A DNA stretch of 36,397 bases from Verrucomicrobiota bacterium (GTDB taxonomy: Bacteria; Verrucomicrobiota; Verrucomicrobiia; Limisphaerales; UBA1319), in contig JAKLHY010000071.1 of assembly GCA_022709905.1 (NCBI GenBank), positions 1 to 36,397 of the forward strand, read 5' to 3'. The notes below the pieces were generated by a model. The model was not told the DNA's origin. It ran no database searches and saw nothing but the letters and a program-made list of their open reading frames with translations. A program made the translations under genes and the position numbers. Below, piece by piece: positions 25,879 through 34,661 of the stretch. Each line of letters begins with the position of its first letter. The stretch's first letter is position 1.

Positions 25879-27818
25879 GGTCTACCCCCGTTGATTTTGG
25901 CGGCCAGAGTTGCCACGGTTTCTTTCAACTCTGCTATTTCCTTCTCCAAGGCTGCGTTTTTCTCTTCGAGTTTCTGGTTCAAACCCTGGATTGCAGCCAG
26001 AGCCACGCCATCGGCATCCACCGTTGTGATGTGTTTATCATCGTATCCAACCTTGAAAGCGGCTGAGAAATCCTGGGCCATAGGACCAATATGACGCGCC
26101 GACTGATGGACAAAACTCCACTCCGAAATCGGCAAGCTCAGCACTTTATTCAACAGAGCCTCAGTGTCCGCCGGGACAATCTTCTCTTTCAAATTCCGGT
26201 CGCTGGATTCACAAAGTGCCGCAGCCTGGATGGCGCCCGCGACATGCATGCTGCCATTCAGATCCAACCATGCTTGCCCCCCTGTGAAAGCGTCTCCCGT
26301 GCCAAAAATTGTATCCAGAACTCCTCCCTTGCATAACTGAGGCACATTTTCCTGGAAATTTAATCGCATCAACCAATAGCCTTCAGCGCCAGGATCATAA
26401 GAGCTATCCGAATGTTGTCCGGATACATACCATGCAAAGCCATTGCCAGGACTCAGCGTGGGACCGGAACGAAAATACACAATGCCCGGTTGCGTGCCGA
26501 TCCCCCACCATGAACTGCCCATTAACTCGATTTTTTGTCCCCACGAACCTCCAAATCTAAGCCTGGTGTCTGCATTTAACACAACCCCATTGGCCGCCTG
26601 AATCATAAACTGATTGCTCTCTAAGGATTTGGCCACCCTTCCTGAAGCATCACTCCATACAAACGATCCCGAATGCTCAGCCCGCGCTTGGTATCCGGCT
26701 GCAAATCCGTACTTTCCACTCACATAGTTCGCCGAACCCCCCGCTATGGTTCCCGCCTCAGCCTCAACACTGATGTTGTTAAATAAGCCGCCTCCAATCG
26801 TTGCATAGTTGGCCGAGCCGAGAATGACATTGTCTTTACCACCTCCAACTGTTGCTGCGGTTGTATTGGTACCTATGCGATTGCGCCAGCCTCCCGCGAC
26901 GGTTGATGCTCCCGCATTGGCGCTGATGACATTAGTATTCCCACCCCCAATGGTCGCATCCCATGCCTCGGATCCCAGGATATTGTTTCTTCCGCCCGCA
27001 ATCGTGCCCCCGACGACATCCGAGCCAACAGCATTCTCGAACCCCCCTCCCAAGGTGGCATGCTGTGAACCAGGAGCAATCGAGTTGTTTTCACCCCCCC
27101 CAATTGTGGCTGCGGCGGCGCCGTCCTTGATCTGATTGCCCCATCCACCACCGATCGAGGCGAAGTTAGCGGCGATCTGATTCGGATGGGAATAGGGAAT
27201 CAAGCCGCCCGTCATGCCGCCACCGCCGCTAATTGTGGCTCCTTTGACACTATCCGTAATCGAGTTTTTGCCAAAGCCTCCCACCCAATTGGCCTCCTGG
27301 TCCGTCCGCAAAGTCCGCATGCTCCCTGCATACAATTCGAAGGTATCTCCACTCTTTGTTCCGATCGATGTCGGGGTCAGGTTCAAGGGCAAAGCGGAGG
27401 CGACACCTCCCGCGTCAATATGTTGCGCATACATGGCATAAGGGATGGGCAAGATCGCTTGGCGGGGAGTAAGAGTAACGTATGGCAACTGGAATCCCAG
27501 CATTGGAGTCTTCCGAACCGCGATCTCCATCCATCGAGCCTGGCCATTGAACACGCCTTGGCCGAAATCTAAGGTTGCGTTAAACAGCCCATTTACTATC
27601 GGCTGGCTTTTGAGACTTATATCGCCGCCCACTTGCGTCCCCAAGATGGGCGCGTCATAGAGCCTGAAAACGAAATCATAACTGCCCTCAGCGCTGTTGG
27701 TGCCGTTATCAAGCCGACCTTGATAGGTAAATGCTGTTCCCACCTCGGCAGCATGAGGCAGATTGACGAACAGTGACAATACCGCCATGGCTTGAATGAT
27801 TTTCCAGAGAGTCTTCAT
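25875..27818 (-). CDS. Tailspike-like surface protein with YadA-type repeats and S74 chaperone domain
   Basis: 647 residues from ATG 27818, which places a signal peptide at the N-terminus (MKTLWKIIQAMAVLSLFVNL); the open frame extends upstream to 27950 but that part looks non-coding. After a beta domain (FTYQGRLDNGTNSAEGSYDF), residues about 170-400 hold repeated short units such as ATIGGGENNSIAPGSQHATL, like trimeric YadA-head or tailspike repeats. The C-terminus (SSDRNLKEKIVPADTEALL, IGPMAQDFSAAF, GVALAAIQGLNQKLEEK) matches the Peptidase_S74 intramolecular chaperone of endosialidase, followed by a coiled coil (LEKEIAELKETVATLAAKI). S74 domains assist trimer folding and usually cleave themselves off. 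No phage genes are nearby, so this is probably a host surface fibre. Confidence 0.88.
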   Translation of the reverse strand: MKTLWKIIQAMAVLSLFVNLPHAAEVGTAFTYQGRLDNGTNSAEGSYDFVFRLYDAPILGTQVGGDISLKSQPIVNGLFNATLDFGQGVFNGQARWMEIAVRKTPMLGFQLPYVTLTPRQAILPIPYAMYAQHIDAGGVASALPLNLTPTSIGTKSGDTFELYAGSMRTLRTDQEANWVGGFGKNSITDSVKGATISGGGGMTGGLIPYSHPNQIAANFASIGGGWGNQIKDGAAAATIGGGENNSIAPGSQHATLGGGFENAVGSDVVGGTIAGGRNNILGSEAWDATIGGGNTNVISANAGASTVAGGWRNRIGTNTTAATVGGGKDNVILGSANYATIGGGLFNNISVEAEAGTIAGGSANYVSGKYGFAAGYQARAEHSGSFVWSDASGRVAKSLESNQFMIQAANGVVLNADTRLRFGGSWGQKIELMGSSWWGIGTQPGIVYFRSGPTLSPGNGFAWYVSGQHSDSSYDPGAEGYWLMRLNFQENVPQLCKGGVLDTIFGTGDAFTGGQAWLDLNGSMHVAGAIQAAALCESSDRNLKEKIVPADTEALLNKVLSLPISEWSFVHQSARHIGPMAQDFSAAFKVGYDDKHITTVDADGVALAAIQGLNQKLEEKNAALEKEIAELKETVATLAAKINGGRP

Positions 27819-28014
27819 AATTTGTTGGATGCTGTTAAGATTGAATCCCCCTTCTTGCAGTCCAGATCCTGACAAATCCGAACGCAAAACCGAATGCACT
27901 AATGAAAAAGAAAAACGCTTTTTTAAGTGATTACCCTGTAGATTACCCAATTATATGAGAATTGAAAGCACTTTATGTCTCATCTCACGTTCAGTTTGTG
28001 CACATGACACAAGG

Positions 28015-30693
28015 TTATTTTTCCGGGAACCATCCCGAGAGAAACGATTCGAGGCTGCCATCGTAGACGGCTTCCGCGAGATGTTCGACGCCGAGCTGGT
28101 TCCCCCAGGAGTAGTTGATGACGAGCCGCCCTTGCCACGGGCAGAAGTCGATGTCCGAGTTATTCAGATTGGTGGCCTCGGCAATTCGTTGGCGCTGGCG
28201 TTCGTTGAGTTTGGGATTCGCCACCTGTTTGTCCTCAAGCGAGGCCCGCAGCACGGGATTGAGTGGACTGGGCTGCCAATGGACAAGGTCGCGGGAGCGG
28301 ACCACGCGCATCTCATAGCCGAGATGGGCTTCGAGGTAGAAATCGTAGAACCATCCCTTGAGCCAGCGGAGGCAATGGGGGGCGGTGTAGCGATCGCGGG
28401 CGTAGTTGCATTCGGGCGCGGTCAGGGTCCAGGCGCGAAGATCCCGTGATCGGATGAAGCGCGCGGTAAAAGCGACTCCCGCCTCCGCGGAAGGCCGGTC
28501 GATCTCGAACATGAGCACGTAATCTTCCGGGGTTCGGCAGAGGGAAGTATTGAAGATGCCGTAGCGATCGTCGGAGATCACGGGATGGCATTCCCATTGC
28601 CTCAGATCCCTGGAGACGAATAAGTTCACGCGGCTGCGCCCGAGGGTTCCCGTTACGTATACCCGGTTGCCCTCGACGAAGGCGCTGCCGAACTCGTGTC
28701 CATCGGCAAAGGGCGGCGTGGCCTCGCCGGTTTCATGGTCGATGAATCGGAAAAAATTGGTTTTCCGAGCGTTGTTCCAGTAGCCGTCACGGACCCACTC
28801 GAACCGATAGAGCCGGTTGCTGAAGACGACGGGCGTCGTTTCGACGAGATCCAGATCGAGGGTGCCGAGTTTACGAATCAGGGGTCGGCCATGGGCGTCC
28901 ACGGGTCCGCCCCCATGTTTTGACAGCCAGGCCTTGGCTTCGGGGGAAGCCGAGTGGCGCCAGATGAAATCAACGATGGGTGTTGAATCCTCAAGGCCGT
29001 GCGGATGGTGTTTCACCCCTGGCTTGGCGATGAGGGTGATATCGCCCCCGAGCTGGCGATAACGTTGTGCCACCAGACCGGTATTCTCTTCCCAAGGCAC
29101 CACTTCATCCGCATCCCCGTAGACATGGAGCAACGGCACTTTGGCGAGGGCCAGGCCGCGGAGGTTATCGACCGGATTACCCGGGTAGGCCAGCGCTTCG
29201 GGATCGGACTTGAATCCGTAACGTTCCAGGACGAGTTGCCAGTCGCGGGGGCTTCCGGGCCCCTTGCCCTTGCCGCCGGGCCAGCTTTTGAAATCGCACA
29301 CCGGCGCATCGCCGTATAGGCAGGCGACCTGATTGGGATTGGCAATCGCCCAATTGTAGCAGTAAAGCCCGCCCCGGCTGAGGCCAACCAGGGCAGGTTT
29401 GGCGGCCAGGCCGTAGCGTTGGGTCAGCTCACGATAGAGAGTGTTCCAGTGGCGGACCGCCTCGGGACAGCCGAGCATGTCCGGTATACTCAGGTAAACC
29501 ACATGGAATCCGCGTCCCAGCAGGGCCAGGTCCGGATTGGGTTTGTGTCCGAAGAACTCGCCATGCCAGACCCAAGGCCGCCCGGGAGCGATCTGCTTCG
29601 GAGCGACGATCAATGCGGGTTTTCCATCCACCTCGAAGTCATACCGCGAAAAGCCGAACCAGTCGCTCAACACGCCCGGATACGGCGCCGCCGCCGCCCT
29701 TATTTTCGCGCTCAGATCCTCGGCTTCGCGCTGAGCCTGAACCAACGGTTTTCCCGCGGACATGCCGGGGCGCTGATGGCCGACGAACGAAAGCCAAGCG
29801 TCTTTCAGAAGGCGTTGTTGTTCGGCCACGAGTTGAAGGATTGCGGCCCCGCGCGGGTGAAGCCTGGCCAGGACCTCGGGACGTTCGCTGTCCGCGACTT
29901 CACCGGGCGCGCCCCAGGACCTGAGAATTTCCCGCGCGATCAGCCAGTGGCCATCGGGCCCGGGGTGAACGCCGTCGTTGGCGAGGGTGAACTCGGGCAT
30001 TTCTGCCCGGCGCCTCAGGATGTATCGATTCAGCGGTCCGTGAATGTCGATCACGTCCCAGCCGTTCTCGCGTTGAGCCATCAACCAGGCGCTGTATCGG
30101 TCCAGCACATCGTCATAGCCCGCGTAGGGCTGCGGGTAATCCTCGCGTCCCGCGGGCAGCGTTTTACCTTTGAGCGGGAGCGGATCGAAGACGGGTGGCG
30201 TGAGGTGAACGACTTGCGCGCCGCTGGCCTTTGCGGCTGTCCGCAACCGCAGGTTCCCTTCGCGAAATTTTGCGAATCGTTCCTCACTGAACGGATGGTA
30301 GATGCCGTCGTTCATCCCGTAACAGGCGATGATGATGTCGGGGCGGGTGCGTTCCAGCAGCCGGCCCAAACGCTCATGCAAATCGGGACGCGGGAATGCT
30401 CCTCCGGCATGTCCCGTTTCGCTCAATCCTGAAACCGTCTCGCTGGGCAATCCCAGATTCAGGATTTCCACCCGCGTTTCAGGAAATCGAATACGGATCC
30501 AGCATTCGACCCAGTCGACGTAACCACCGGCGTAAGTGATGCTATCTCCGACGAACACAACCCGGCGAGCCTGGGCCAGGGCTTCGGCGTTCAGGTCCGC
30601 CCGCAACGTCAGGCAGGCTGTCCAAGCCAGCGCGATTCCGGGCAGCAGCGCCGCCGCGAACCGTCGATGAATCAACTCAGAATTCATGAACAT
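28015..30693 (-). CDS. Three-domain exported enzyme: SGNH esterase + alpha/beta hydrolase + GH43-like propeller
   Basis: 892 residues from ATG 30693 (ATG 30687 is equally possible), with a signal peptide (FAAALLPGIALAWTACL). Residues about 45-265 form an SGNH/GDSL esterase with GDSIT (49-53), GMNDG (126-130) and NDGVHPG (239-245). Residues about 345-590 form an alpha/beta hydrolase with GLSRGG (Ser439), GDADEVVP and VKHHPHG, a complete triad by position. The C-terminal part (about 620-892; VSRDLRQWECHPVI, SRDLVHWQPSPLNPV, NNSDIDFCPWQGRL) looks like a five-bladed GH43/GH32-type propeller. A role in removing acyl groups and trimming a plant or algal polysaccharide is inference. The next upstream gene is a second SGNH esterase, 43 bases away, so an operon is likely. 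Confidence 0.87.
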   Translation of the reverse strand: MFMNSELIHRRFAAALLPGIALAWTACLTLRADLNAEALAQARRVVFVGDSITYAGGYVDWVECWIRIRFPETRVEILNLGLPSETVSGLSETGHAGGAFPRPDLHERLGRLLERTRPDIIIACYGMNDGIYHPFSEERFAKFREGNLRLRTAAKASGAQVVHLTPPVFDPLPLKGKTLPAGREDYPQPYAGYDDVLDRYSAWLMAQRENGWDVIDIHGPLNRYILRRRAEMPEFTLANDGVHPGPDGHWLIAREILRSWGAPGEVADSERPEVLARLHPRGAAILQLVAEQQRLLKDAWLSFVGHQRPGMSAGKPLVQAQREAEDLSAKIRAAAAPYPGVLSDWFGFSRYDFEVDGKPALIVAPKQIAPGRPWVWHGEFFGHKPNPDLALLGRGFHVVYLSIPDMLGCPEAVRHWNTLYRELTQRYGLAAKPALVGLSRGGLYCYNWAIANPNQVACLYGDAPVCDFKSWPGGKGKGPGSPRDWQLVLERYGFKSDPEALAYPGNPVDNLRGLALAKVPLLHVYGDADEVVPWEENTGLVAQRYRQLGGDITLIAKPGVKHHPHGLEDSTPIVDFIWRHSASPEAKAWLSKHGGGPVDAHGRPLIRKLGTLDLDLVETTPVVFSNRLYRFEWVRDGYWNNARKTNFFRFIDHETGEATPPFADGHEFGSAFVEGNRVYVTGTLGRSRVNLFVSRDLRQWECHPVISDDRYGIFNTSLCRTPEDYVLMFEIDRPSAEAGVAFTARFIRSRDLRAWTLTAPECNYARDRYTAPHCLRWLKGWFYDFYLEAHLGYEMRVVRSRDLVHWQPSPLNPVLRASLEDKQVANPKLNERQRQRIAEATNLNNSDIDFCPWQGRLVINYSWGNQLGVEHLAEAVYDGSLESFLSGWFPEK

Positions 30694-30736
30694 AGGAAAC
30701 GTATTGAGCGGTGGATTAAACGGGCCGGAGAACGGT

Positions 30737-31843
30737 TCAGCGCCGGTGGTGCAGGGCCTTTCGGAGTGGGGATTCCAATCCCTGGGCCAGGTAAGAGAAC
30801 CCCAGGGAGTTACAGTGCACACCATCCACCAGACCGTCGGTCTGTTCGGGACTCAGCATGTCCAATCCATCCACAAACCAGATCTTTCGATCGCCCCCTC
30901 GCCGGTGCTGTTTGACAAACTCACGGGCCGTGGCGCGCTTGGCGGACTGCTCGCGGGCCACCTGCCCCCCGAGATCCTCTGCGGGGAAATGAAACGGGCT
31001 CGTGACCAGGATAGGCAGGCGAGGCCATTTCTGACGCAGGATTTCCACGAAGGGTGGCAATGCCGAGGCATATTGTTCCGCCGATGGATTGGCCCAGAAA
31101 TCCAGGACAACGCACGAAGGATCGAGTTCGCAAATGGCCTTGGCCAACGCTGGTTCGCCCAGACCGTTGCCGCTGAAGCCCAGGTTCACAAAATCCGCGT
31201 TTAATTTCCGTTCGAGGATCGCCTGACAGGCGCCACCCGGATTGGAGGCGCATCCACCCTGAGTGATGCTTGAACCGTAGTAGACGATGGGGTGAGTGAC
31301 ATCATATGGAGCGGGAGATTCCAGGCGTGCGCCGGCATCCAGGCTGAGTTCATGAACTGTCACAGCCTTGTAAAGGGGCAGATAAAGAGTCACGTCGTGC
31401 ATTTTTCGCTCCGAGCCGATCGTCCATTCCTTGACAATTTTGCCTGTAGCATCCGGCCACGCGCTGCCCAGATAATCGCGGCCGACATAGAGGTCAAAGC
31501 CGTTTTCCCCGACGCTGGCCATGTGATGCATGTTGGAGAAGTCCGGATTTTCGGCCGCCAGTCCGACGGTTGTGGAATCTGTCCGGAAGCGGATTCTCCC
31601 CCCGCTGGGAGCTTGGGCGAGGCTCCAGACCGCAGGACGAAATTGGTCTTTCAAGCGCAGAGGCAGCCGACGCAAGACGGGCTTGTCCTCGTTGAATCCA
31701 GGGAGCCCGCAGACCTCCAGGCGTGGATCAGGAAAGGCGATGGGTTGGCGTGATTCTCCCGGCGCCGCATCGGTGCCCAGCAAGGATGCGCTCACCCAGA
31801 CAAGGACGAAGAACCGCAGCCAGATTGAGTTGAGGAATCTCAT
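30737..31843 (-). CDS. Exported SGNH/GDSL hydrolase
   Basis: 368 residues from ATG 31843, which gives a signal peptide (IWLRFFVLVWVSASLLGTDA); the open frame continues upstream to 32119 without protein-like sequence. An N-terminal beta-sandwich (about 35-175; RIRFRTDSTTVGL, GFDLYVGRDYLG) precedes the SGNH domain. Visible blocks are YYGSSITQGG with Ser192, NLGFSGNG, LDFWANPS and VDGVHCNSLGF, the last holding the Asp-x-x-His. This two-part layout matches the GxiEGF-plus-SGNH_hydro_3 families, probably carbohydrate esterases. It precedes the three-domain esterase by 43 bases on the same strand. Confidence 0.88.
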   Translation of the reverse strand: MRFLNSIWLRFFVLVWVSASLLGTDAAPGESRQPIAFPDPRLEVCGLPGFNEDKPVLRRLPLRLKDQFRPAVWSLAQAPSGGRIRFRTDSTTVGLAAENPDFSNMHHMASVGENGFDLYVGRDYLGSAWPDATGKIVKEWTIGSERKMHDVTLYLPLYKAVTVHELSLDAGARLESPAPYDVTHPIVYYGSSITQGGCASNPGGACQAILERKLNADFVNLGFSGNGLGEPALAKAICELDPSCVVLDFWANPSAEQYASALPPFVEILRQKWPRLPILVTSPFHFPAEDLGGQVAREQSAKRATAREFVKQHRRGGDRKIWFVDGLDMLSPEQTDGLVDGVHCNSLGFSYLAQGLESPLRKALHHRR

Positions 31844-31979
31844 GAGGTGCCAAGCGTTTTGCCTGGGACGATGAATCCTGAGCCGTATCCCGGTCAAGTT
31901 CGAAACACGGCCGAGGCGGCCTGAATGGCAAGGCACGACGTACAAGCATGCCCGAAGGGGTCTGTGGGCGTATAGCGCT

Positions 31980-33041
31980 TCAGAGCAGGACCTGCTCGGG
32001 CCACGGATCCCGCGTTGAAACACCCCAGAGTCGGTTGATATAATGAATCGAAAACATGTCCTCAAAAGCGTGCAACCAGAATGCCCCACGGTCGGACAAC
32101 ACGATTCGTTCCCCGTCATCCTTGAGGAATCCGAGCATCGCCATGAGCTTCAACCAGCCGCTGTAGGATTCGTTGAAATCGTTTCCGAACCGGTCCATGT
32201 AATCGGCCTTGCGAAAGGCAGTTTCATATACTCTCCAGTAGAGCCAGCCGGCACGTTGCATTCGTTCGGACAAGTCAAGCCAAAGCGCGATGGCCGGCTG
32301 GTCCTTTTTCCAGGCGTCGATGTATTCCGACACGCGGAACGTGTTGATGTAGAAAACATCGTTCAGATAGGCCGCCACCTGGTCGACACCCAACTCCACC
32401 AGCGCCCGCCCCGTTTCCTCGATCTCTTTTCCAGTCTGGTCTGGCAAGGCGAACATGACATCCGCATTGACGCATTCGAATCCCCGCCCTACGCTTCGTT
32501 GCAACACTTCCTTTGCCTTCTCCACCGTGTAGGGTCGACGCAGGAAACGAAGGTGCCGATCTTGAAGGGCTTCGATGCCGATGCTTAGATGCCGGATTCC
32601 CAATGAAAGAATTGCGTCCAGGTTCCCGGCACTCAAATCGTTTGGATGGCTTTCCAGGTGCACCGGCCCTTGGATATGGAACACCGCTTGCATGTGGCGG
32701 AGAATCTCGGCCAGCCCGCGCCCAAGCATCGTAGTGGGAGTCCCTCCACCAATATACAGGGAGGTAATTTGCCTGCCGGCCAGCAGGCTGGCGTAAAAGT
32801 CAATCTCCTTTCTGACCGCCCAGACATAACAACCCACGGTCGTCTCATTCAACAGCTCCTTGTTATAGGGACAGTATGGGCAGATCTGGCGGCAAAAGGG
32901 AATATGTAGATAGAGGCCGAGCTGTTTGATGTCGCCCAATTTCTCCCGGAGGTCATCCGCGCATGGGGCTCTCTTGCGCAGGGTGATGCCATTCTCACCC
33001 GTGATCAGCTTCAGGAACAGCTTTTGGATTATACGTTCCAT
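31980..33041 (-). CDS. Radical SAM enzyme of the HemW/coproporphyrinogen-oxidase-like family
   Basis: 353 residues from ATG 33041, which overlaps the stop of the upstream radical-SAM gene by 13 bases; the longer frame to 33329 lies inside that gene. HIPFCRQICPYCPYN holds the cluster cysteines C50, C54 and C57, with the aromatic-flanked CxxxCxxC of radical SAM enzymes. YIGGGTPTT (about 96-104) is the SAM-binding glycine motif, and ESHPNDL, LSIGIEALQ and DVMFALPDQT follow the HemN/HemW order. The C-terminal region (YSGWLKLMAMLGF, SDRGAFW) is the winged-helix-like end of this family. Substrate unknown; true coproporphyrinogen oxidase activity should not be assumed, since HemW-type members can be haem chaperones. 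Confidence 0.9.
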   Translation of the reverse strand: MERIIQKLFLKLITGENGITLRKRAPCADDLREKLGDIKQLGLYLHIPFCRQICPYCPYNKELLNETTVGCYVWAVRKEIDFYASLLAGRQITSLYIGGGTPTTMLGRGLAEILRHMQAVFHIQGPVHLESHPNDLSAGNLDAILSLGIRHLSIGIEALQDRHLRFLRRPYTVEKAKEVLQRSVGRGFECVNADVMFALPDQTGKEIEETGRALVELGVDQVAAYLNDVFYINTFRVSEYIDAWKKDQPAIALWLDLSERMQRAGWLYWRVYETAFRKADYMDRFGNDFNESYSGWLKLMAMLGFLKDDGERIVLSDRGAFWLHAFEDMFSIHYINRLWGVSTRDPWPEQVLL

Positions 33042-33706
33042 GGTTGCGCCAAATTCGAGGCGCGGGATCTGGAATCTGTTGAGGAGAATTTTCCTTCTGC
33101 TGACCTGAAGTCCCGGCAGCCTTTCTTCACCTCGGACTCGGATGTATGGTTCGGAGGGAGGTCGCACTTGATCGCTATCTGAGGGCTGGGGCCCCTGGAC
33201 TTTTCCCCAAAGTACTTCCAGGCGTTCGAAATGGCGGAGGGCTTTAGCTTCAGCGTCTGATCGACTTCCGCATAACTGAGGTACCCGCACTGGCTGCATA
33301 GCTTGGCATCGTCCGAATACCGGCAGCACTGATAGACGATTCCTTGCTCATAGACAGAACAGATCACCGAAGGGCGCCTCCAGTCATTCCGCAGGACCGA
33401 CTTCAGCCCTGCCTTCGAATTCAAGATCTTGTACCGGTGCTTATCCGCCAACAGTTTTTTAAGGAGCCAGAGAAAAGGCTCTCCCCCTTCCAGATAGAGA
33501 CAGCGGCCGCCCTCATCATGGAAGGCCTGAATTGCAGTTAGCACCTCTCCAAAAGTCAGATCCTTCGCTCCGCGATTTCTCACGCGGCAATGCCGGCAAC
33601 GCAAGTTGCAGCGGTTGGTAAGCACCAGCCCACGGGTCAAAGGCTGGGCCTTCTTTTGGACTAAATAGTTGACGAGATAAGACAAGCCAAAGAATAGCGC
33701 TTTCAT
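33029..33706 (-). CDS. Radical SAM protein, apparently internally deleted (PTO1314-like)
   Basis: 225 residues from ATG 33706, with GGAGG five bases upstream. The start is intact: VLTNRCNLRCRHCRVRNRG holds C33, C37 and C40 for the 4Fe-4S cluster, then YLEGGEPF. Right after W80 the sequence jumps to LLADKHRYKILNSKAGLKS, a region that, from memory of this family, normally lies roughly 150 residues further on, so most of the barrel is missing without loss of frame (junction near 33466). The C-terminal part keeps several cysteines (VYQCCRYSDDAKLCSQCGYL) and KLKPSAISNAWKYF. It could be a non-functional remnant, or a shortened partner of the next gene, which it overlaps by 13 bases. The last 50 residues look unrelated to the family. 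Confidence 0.75.
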   Translation of the reverse strand: MKALFFGLSYLVNYLVQKKAQPLTRGLVLTNRCNLRCRHCRVRNRGAKDLTFGEVLTAIQAFHDEGGRCLYLEGGEPFLWLLKKLLADKHRYKILNSKAGLKSVLRNDWRRPSVICSVYEQGIVYQCCRYSDDAKLCSQCGYLSYAEVDQTLKLKPSAISNAWKYFGEKSRGPSPQIAIKCDLPPNHTSESEVKKGCRDFRSAEGKFSSTDSRSRASNLAQPWNV

Positions 33707-33965
33707 TTCCTCCTCCGCCCAAGCCGGCTAAGAAAGAGAGTTACTTTTCCCAACCCTAAAAGGAACATAAGACCTCCCGGACGCATTTCAACGACAAAAC
33801 CTGATCGCGAGCCCCTCTGAATTTTTAGATTGCCTTATCGAAGGCCCTGGAATCTATTCTGAGTGCTCAATTGGCCGGACATCCTGAATTTCCAAAGGGT
33901 TCCGATTTCATCCGGGGCGTCAGCGTCTCGGTTGGGGTATCGGAATGTTCGGCGGCGCCACTGCC

Positions 33966-34661
33966 ATGAAGATATCCACACTTTTGCTGGGTTGCATGTT
34001 CGGATTGAGTTCACGGGTGGGCTTTCTGACGGCAAGCACGCTCGACCAGCAGTATGCACCGACTCAGAGAGGCGGACTGCCCATTGACCTGACGCAAACC
34101 GTTGTTCAGACATTCGAAGTCGGACTGTCTGGCGTCCTCGATCGTATCGACATGGAAATCGCCCGATCCATCGTCCCTGCGCCCGAAGGCCTGACGTTCG
34201 AGGTTCGTTCCACTTTGCCCGACGGAAGTCCGGCATCAAGTGTGCTCGCAGGGATCTTCATTCTTGCGGAAAGTGTGTCGACATCATTCCAGTTCATATC
34301 CGTTGACCTCAAACCCTTCGGACTGAAGGTGAGAGAAGGCGATGTTTTGGCGATGGTTCTCCGCACGGACGACGGGCTCCGCGAAGGGGGTTATGATCCA
34401 TTCGTTTGGCATGGCGATGCGCCCGGTGATTACAGTCGAGGCACGGTATACATCGATCGGGGGACTGGATTCGGCCTTTTATCGGGCTACGATCTTGGCT
34501 TCAGGACTTACATTGACACAACGGCGATCCCGGAGCCGTCCAGTCTGGCGTTGTTGTTTTCCGGAGCCGTCCTGATGCATGGGATGGGCTATGGCCGGAA
34601 GTTCATAATCAGCCAACGGAAGTTGTTGCCGCGGTCCTCAATCCCGCCACCGCCCGTCTGA
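33966..34661 (+). CDS. PEP-CTERM sorted exported protein
   Basis: 231 residues from ATG 33966, chosen because it places a signal peptide (MKISTLLLGCMFGLSSRVGF) at the N-terminus; ATG 33945 is an alternative. The middle is a beta-rich domain (about 25-195; YAPTQRGGLPIDLTQTVVQT, DVLAMVLRTDD). IPEPSSLALLFSGAVLMHGM is a PEP-CTERM signal: PEP, a membrane segment, then basic GYGRKF. Such signals target exported proteins to an exosortase for processing. The reading frame runs about 15 residues past the basic cluster and overlaps the end of the opposite-strand prepilin gene by 73 bases. Specific function unknown. Confidence 0.85.
   Translation: MKISTLLLGCMFGLSSRVGFLTASTLDQQYAPTQRGGLPIDLTQTVVQTFEVGLSGVLDRIDMEIARSIVPAPEGLTFEVRSTLPDGSPASSVLAGIFILAESVSTSFQFISVDLKPFGLKVREGDVLAMVLRTDDGLREGGYDPFVWHGDAPGDYSRGTVYIDRGTGFGLLSGYDLGFRTYIDTTAIPEPSSLALLFSGAVLMHGMGYGRKFIISQRKLLPRSSIPPPPV

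Noticed and set aside
25875..27818. Prophage or tailocin region around the S74 protein
   Set aside because: Neighbours are secreted host-type proteins and esterases; no capsid, terminase, integrase or tail-tube gene is seen.
27819..27950. N-terminal extension of the S74 gene to 27950
   Set aside because: The extension would bury the signal peptide 44 residues in, and its sequence is not protein-like; ATG 27818 is preferred.
31844..32119. N-terminal extension of the SGNH hydrolase
   Set aside because: The 92 extra residues precede a good signal peptide and overlap the end of the radical-SAM gene; ATG 31843 is preferred.
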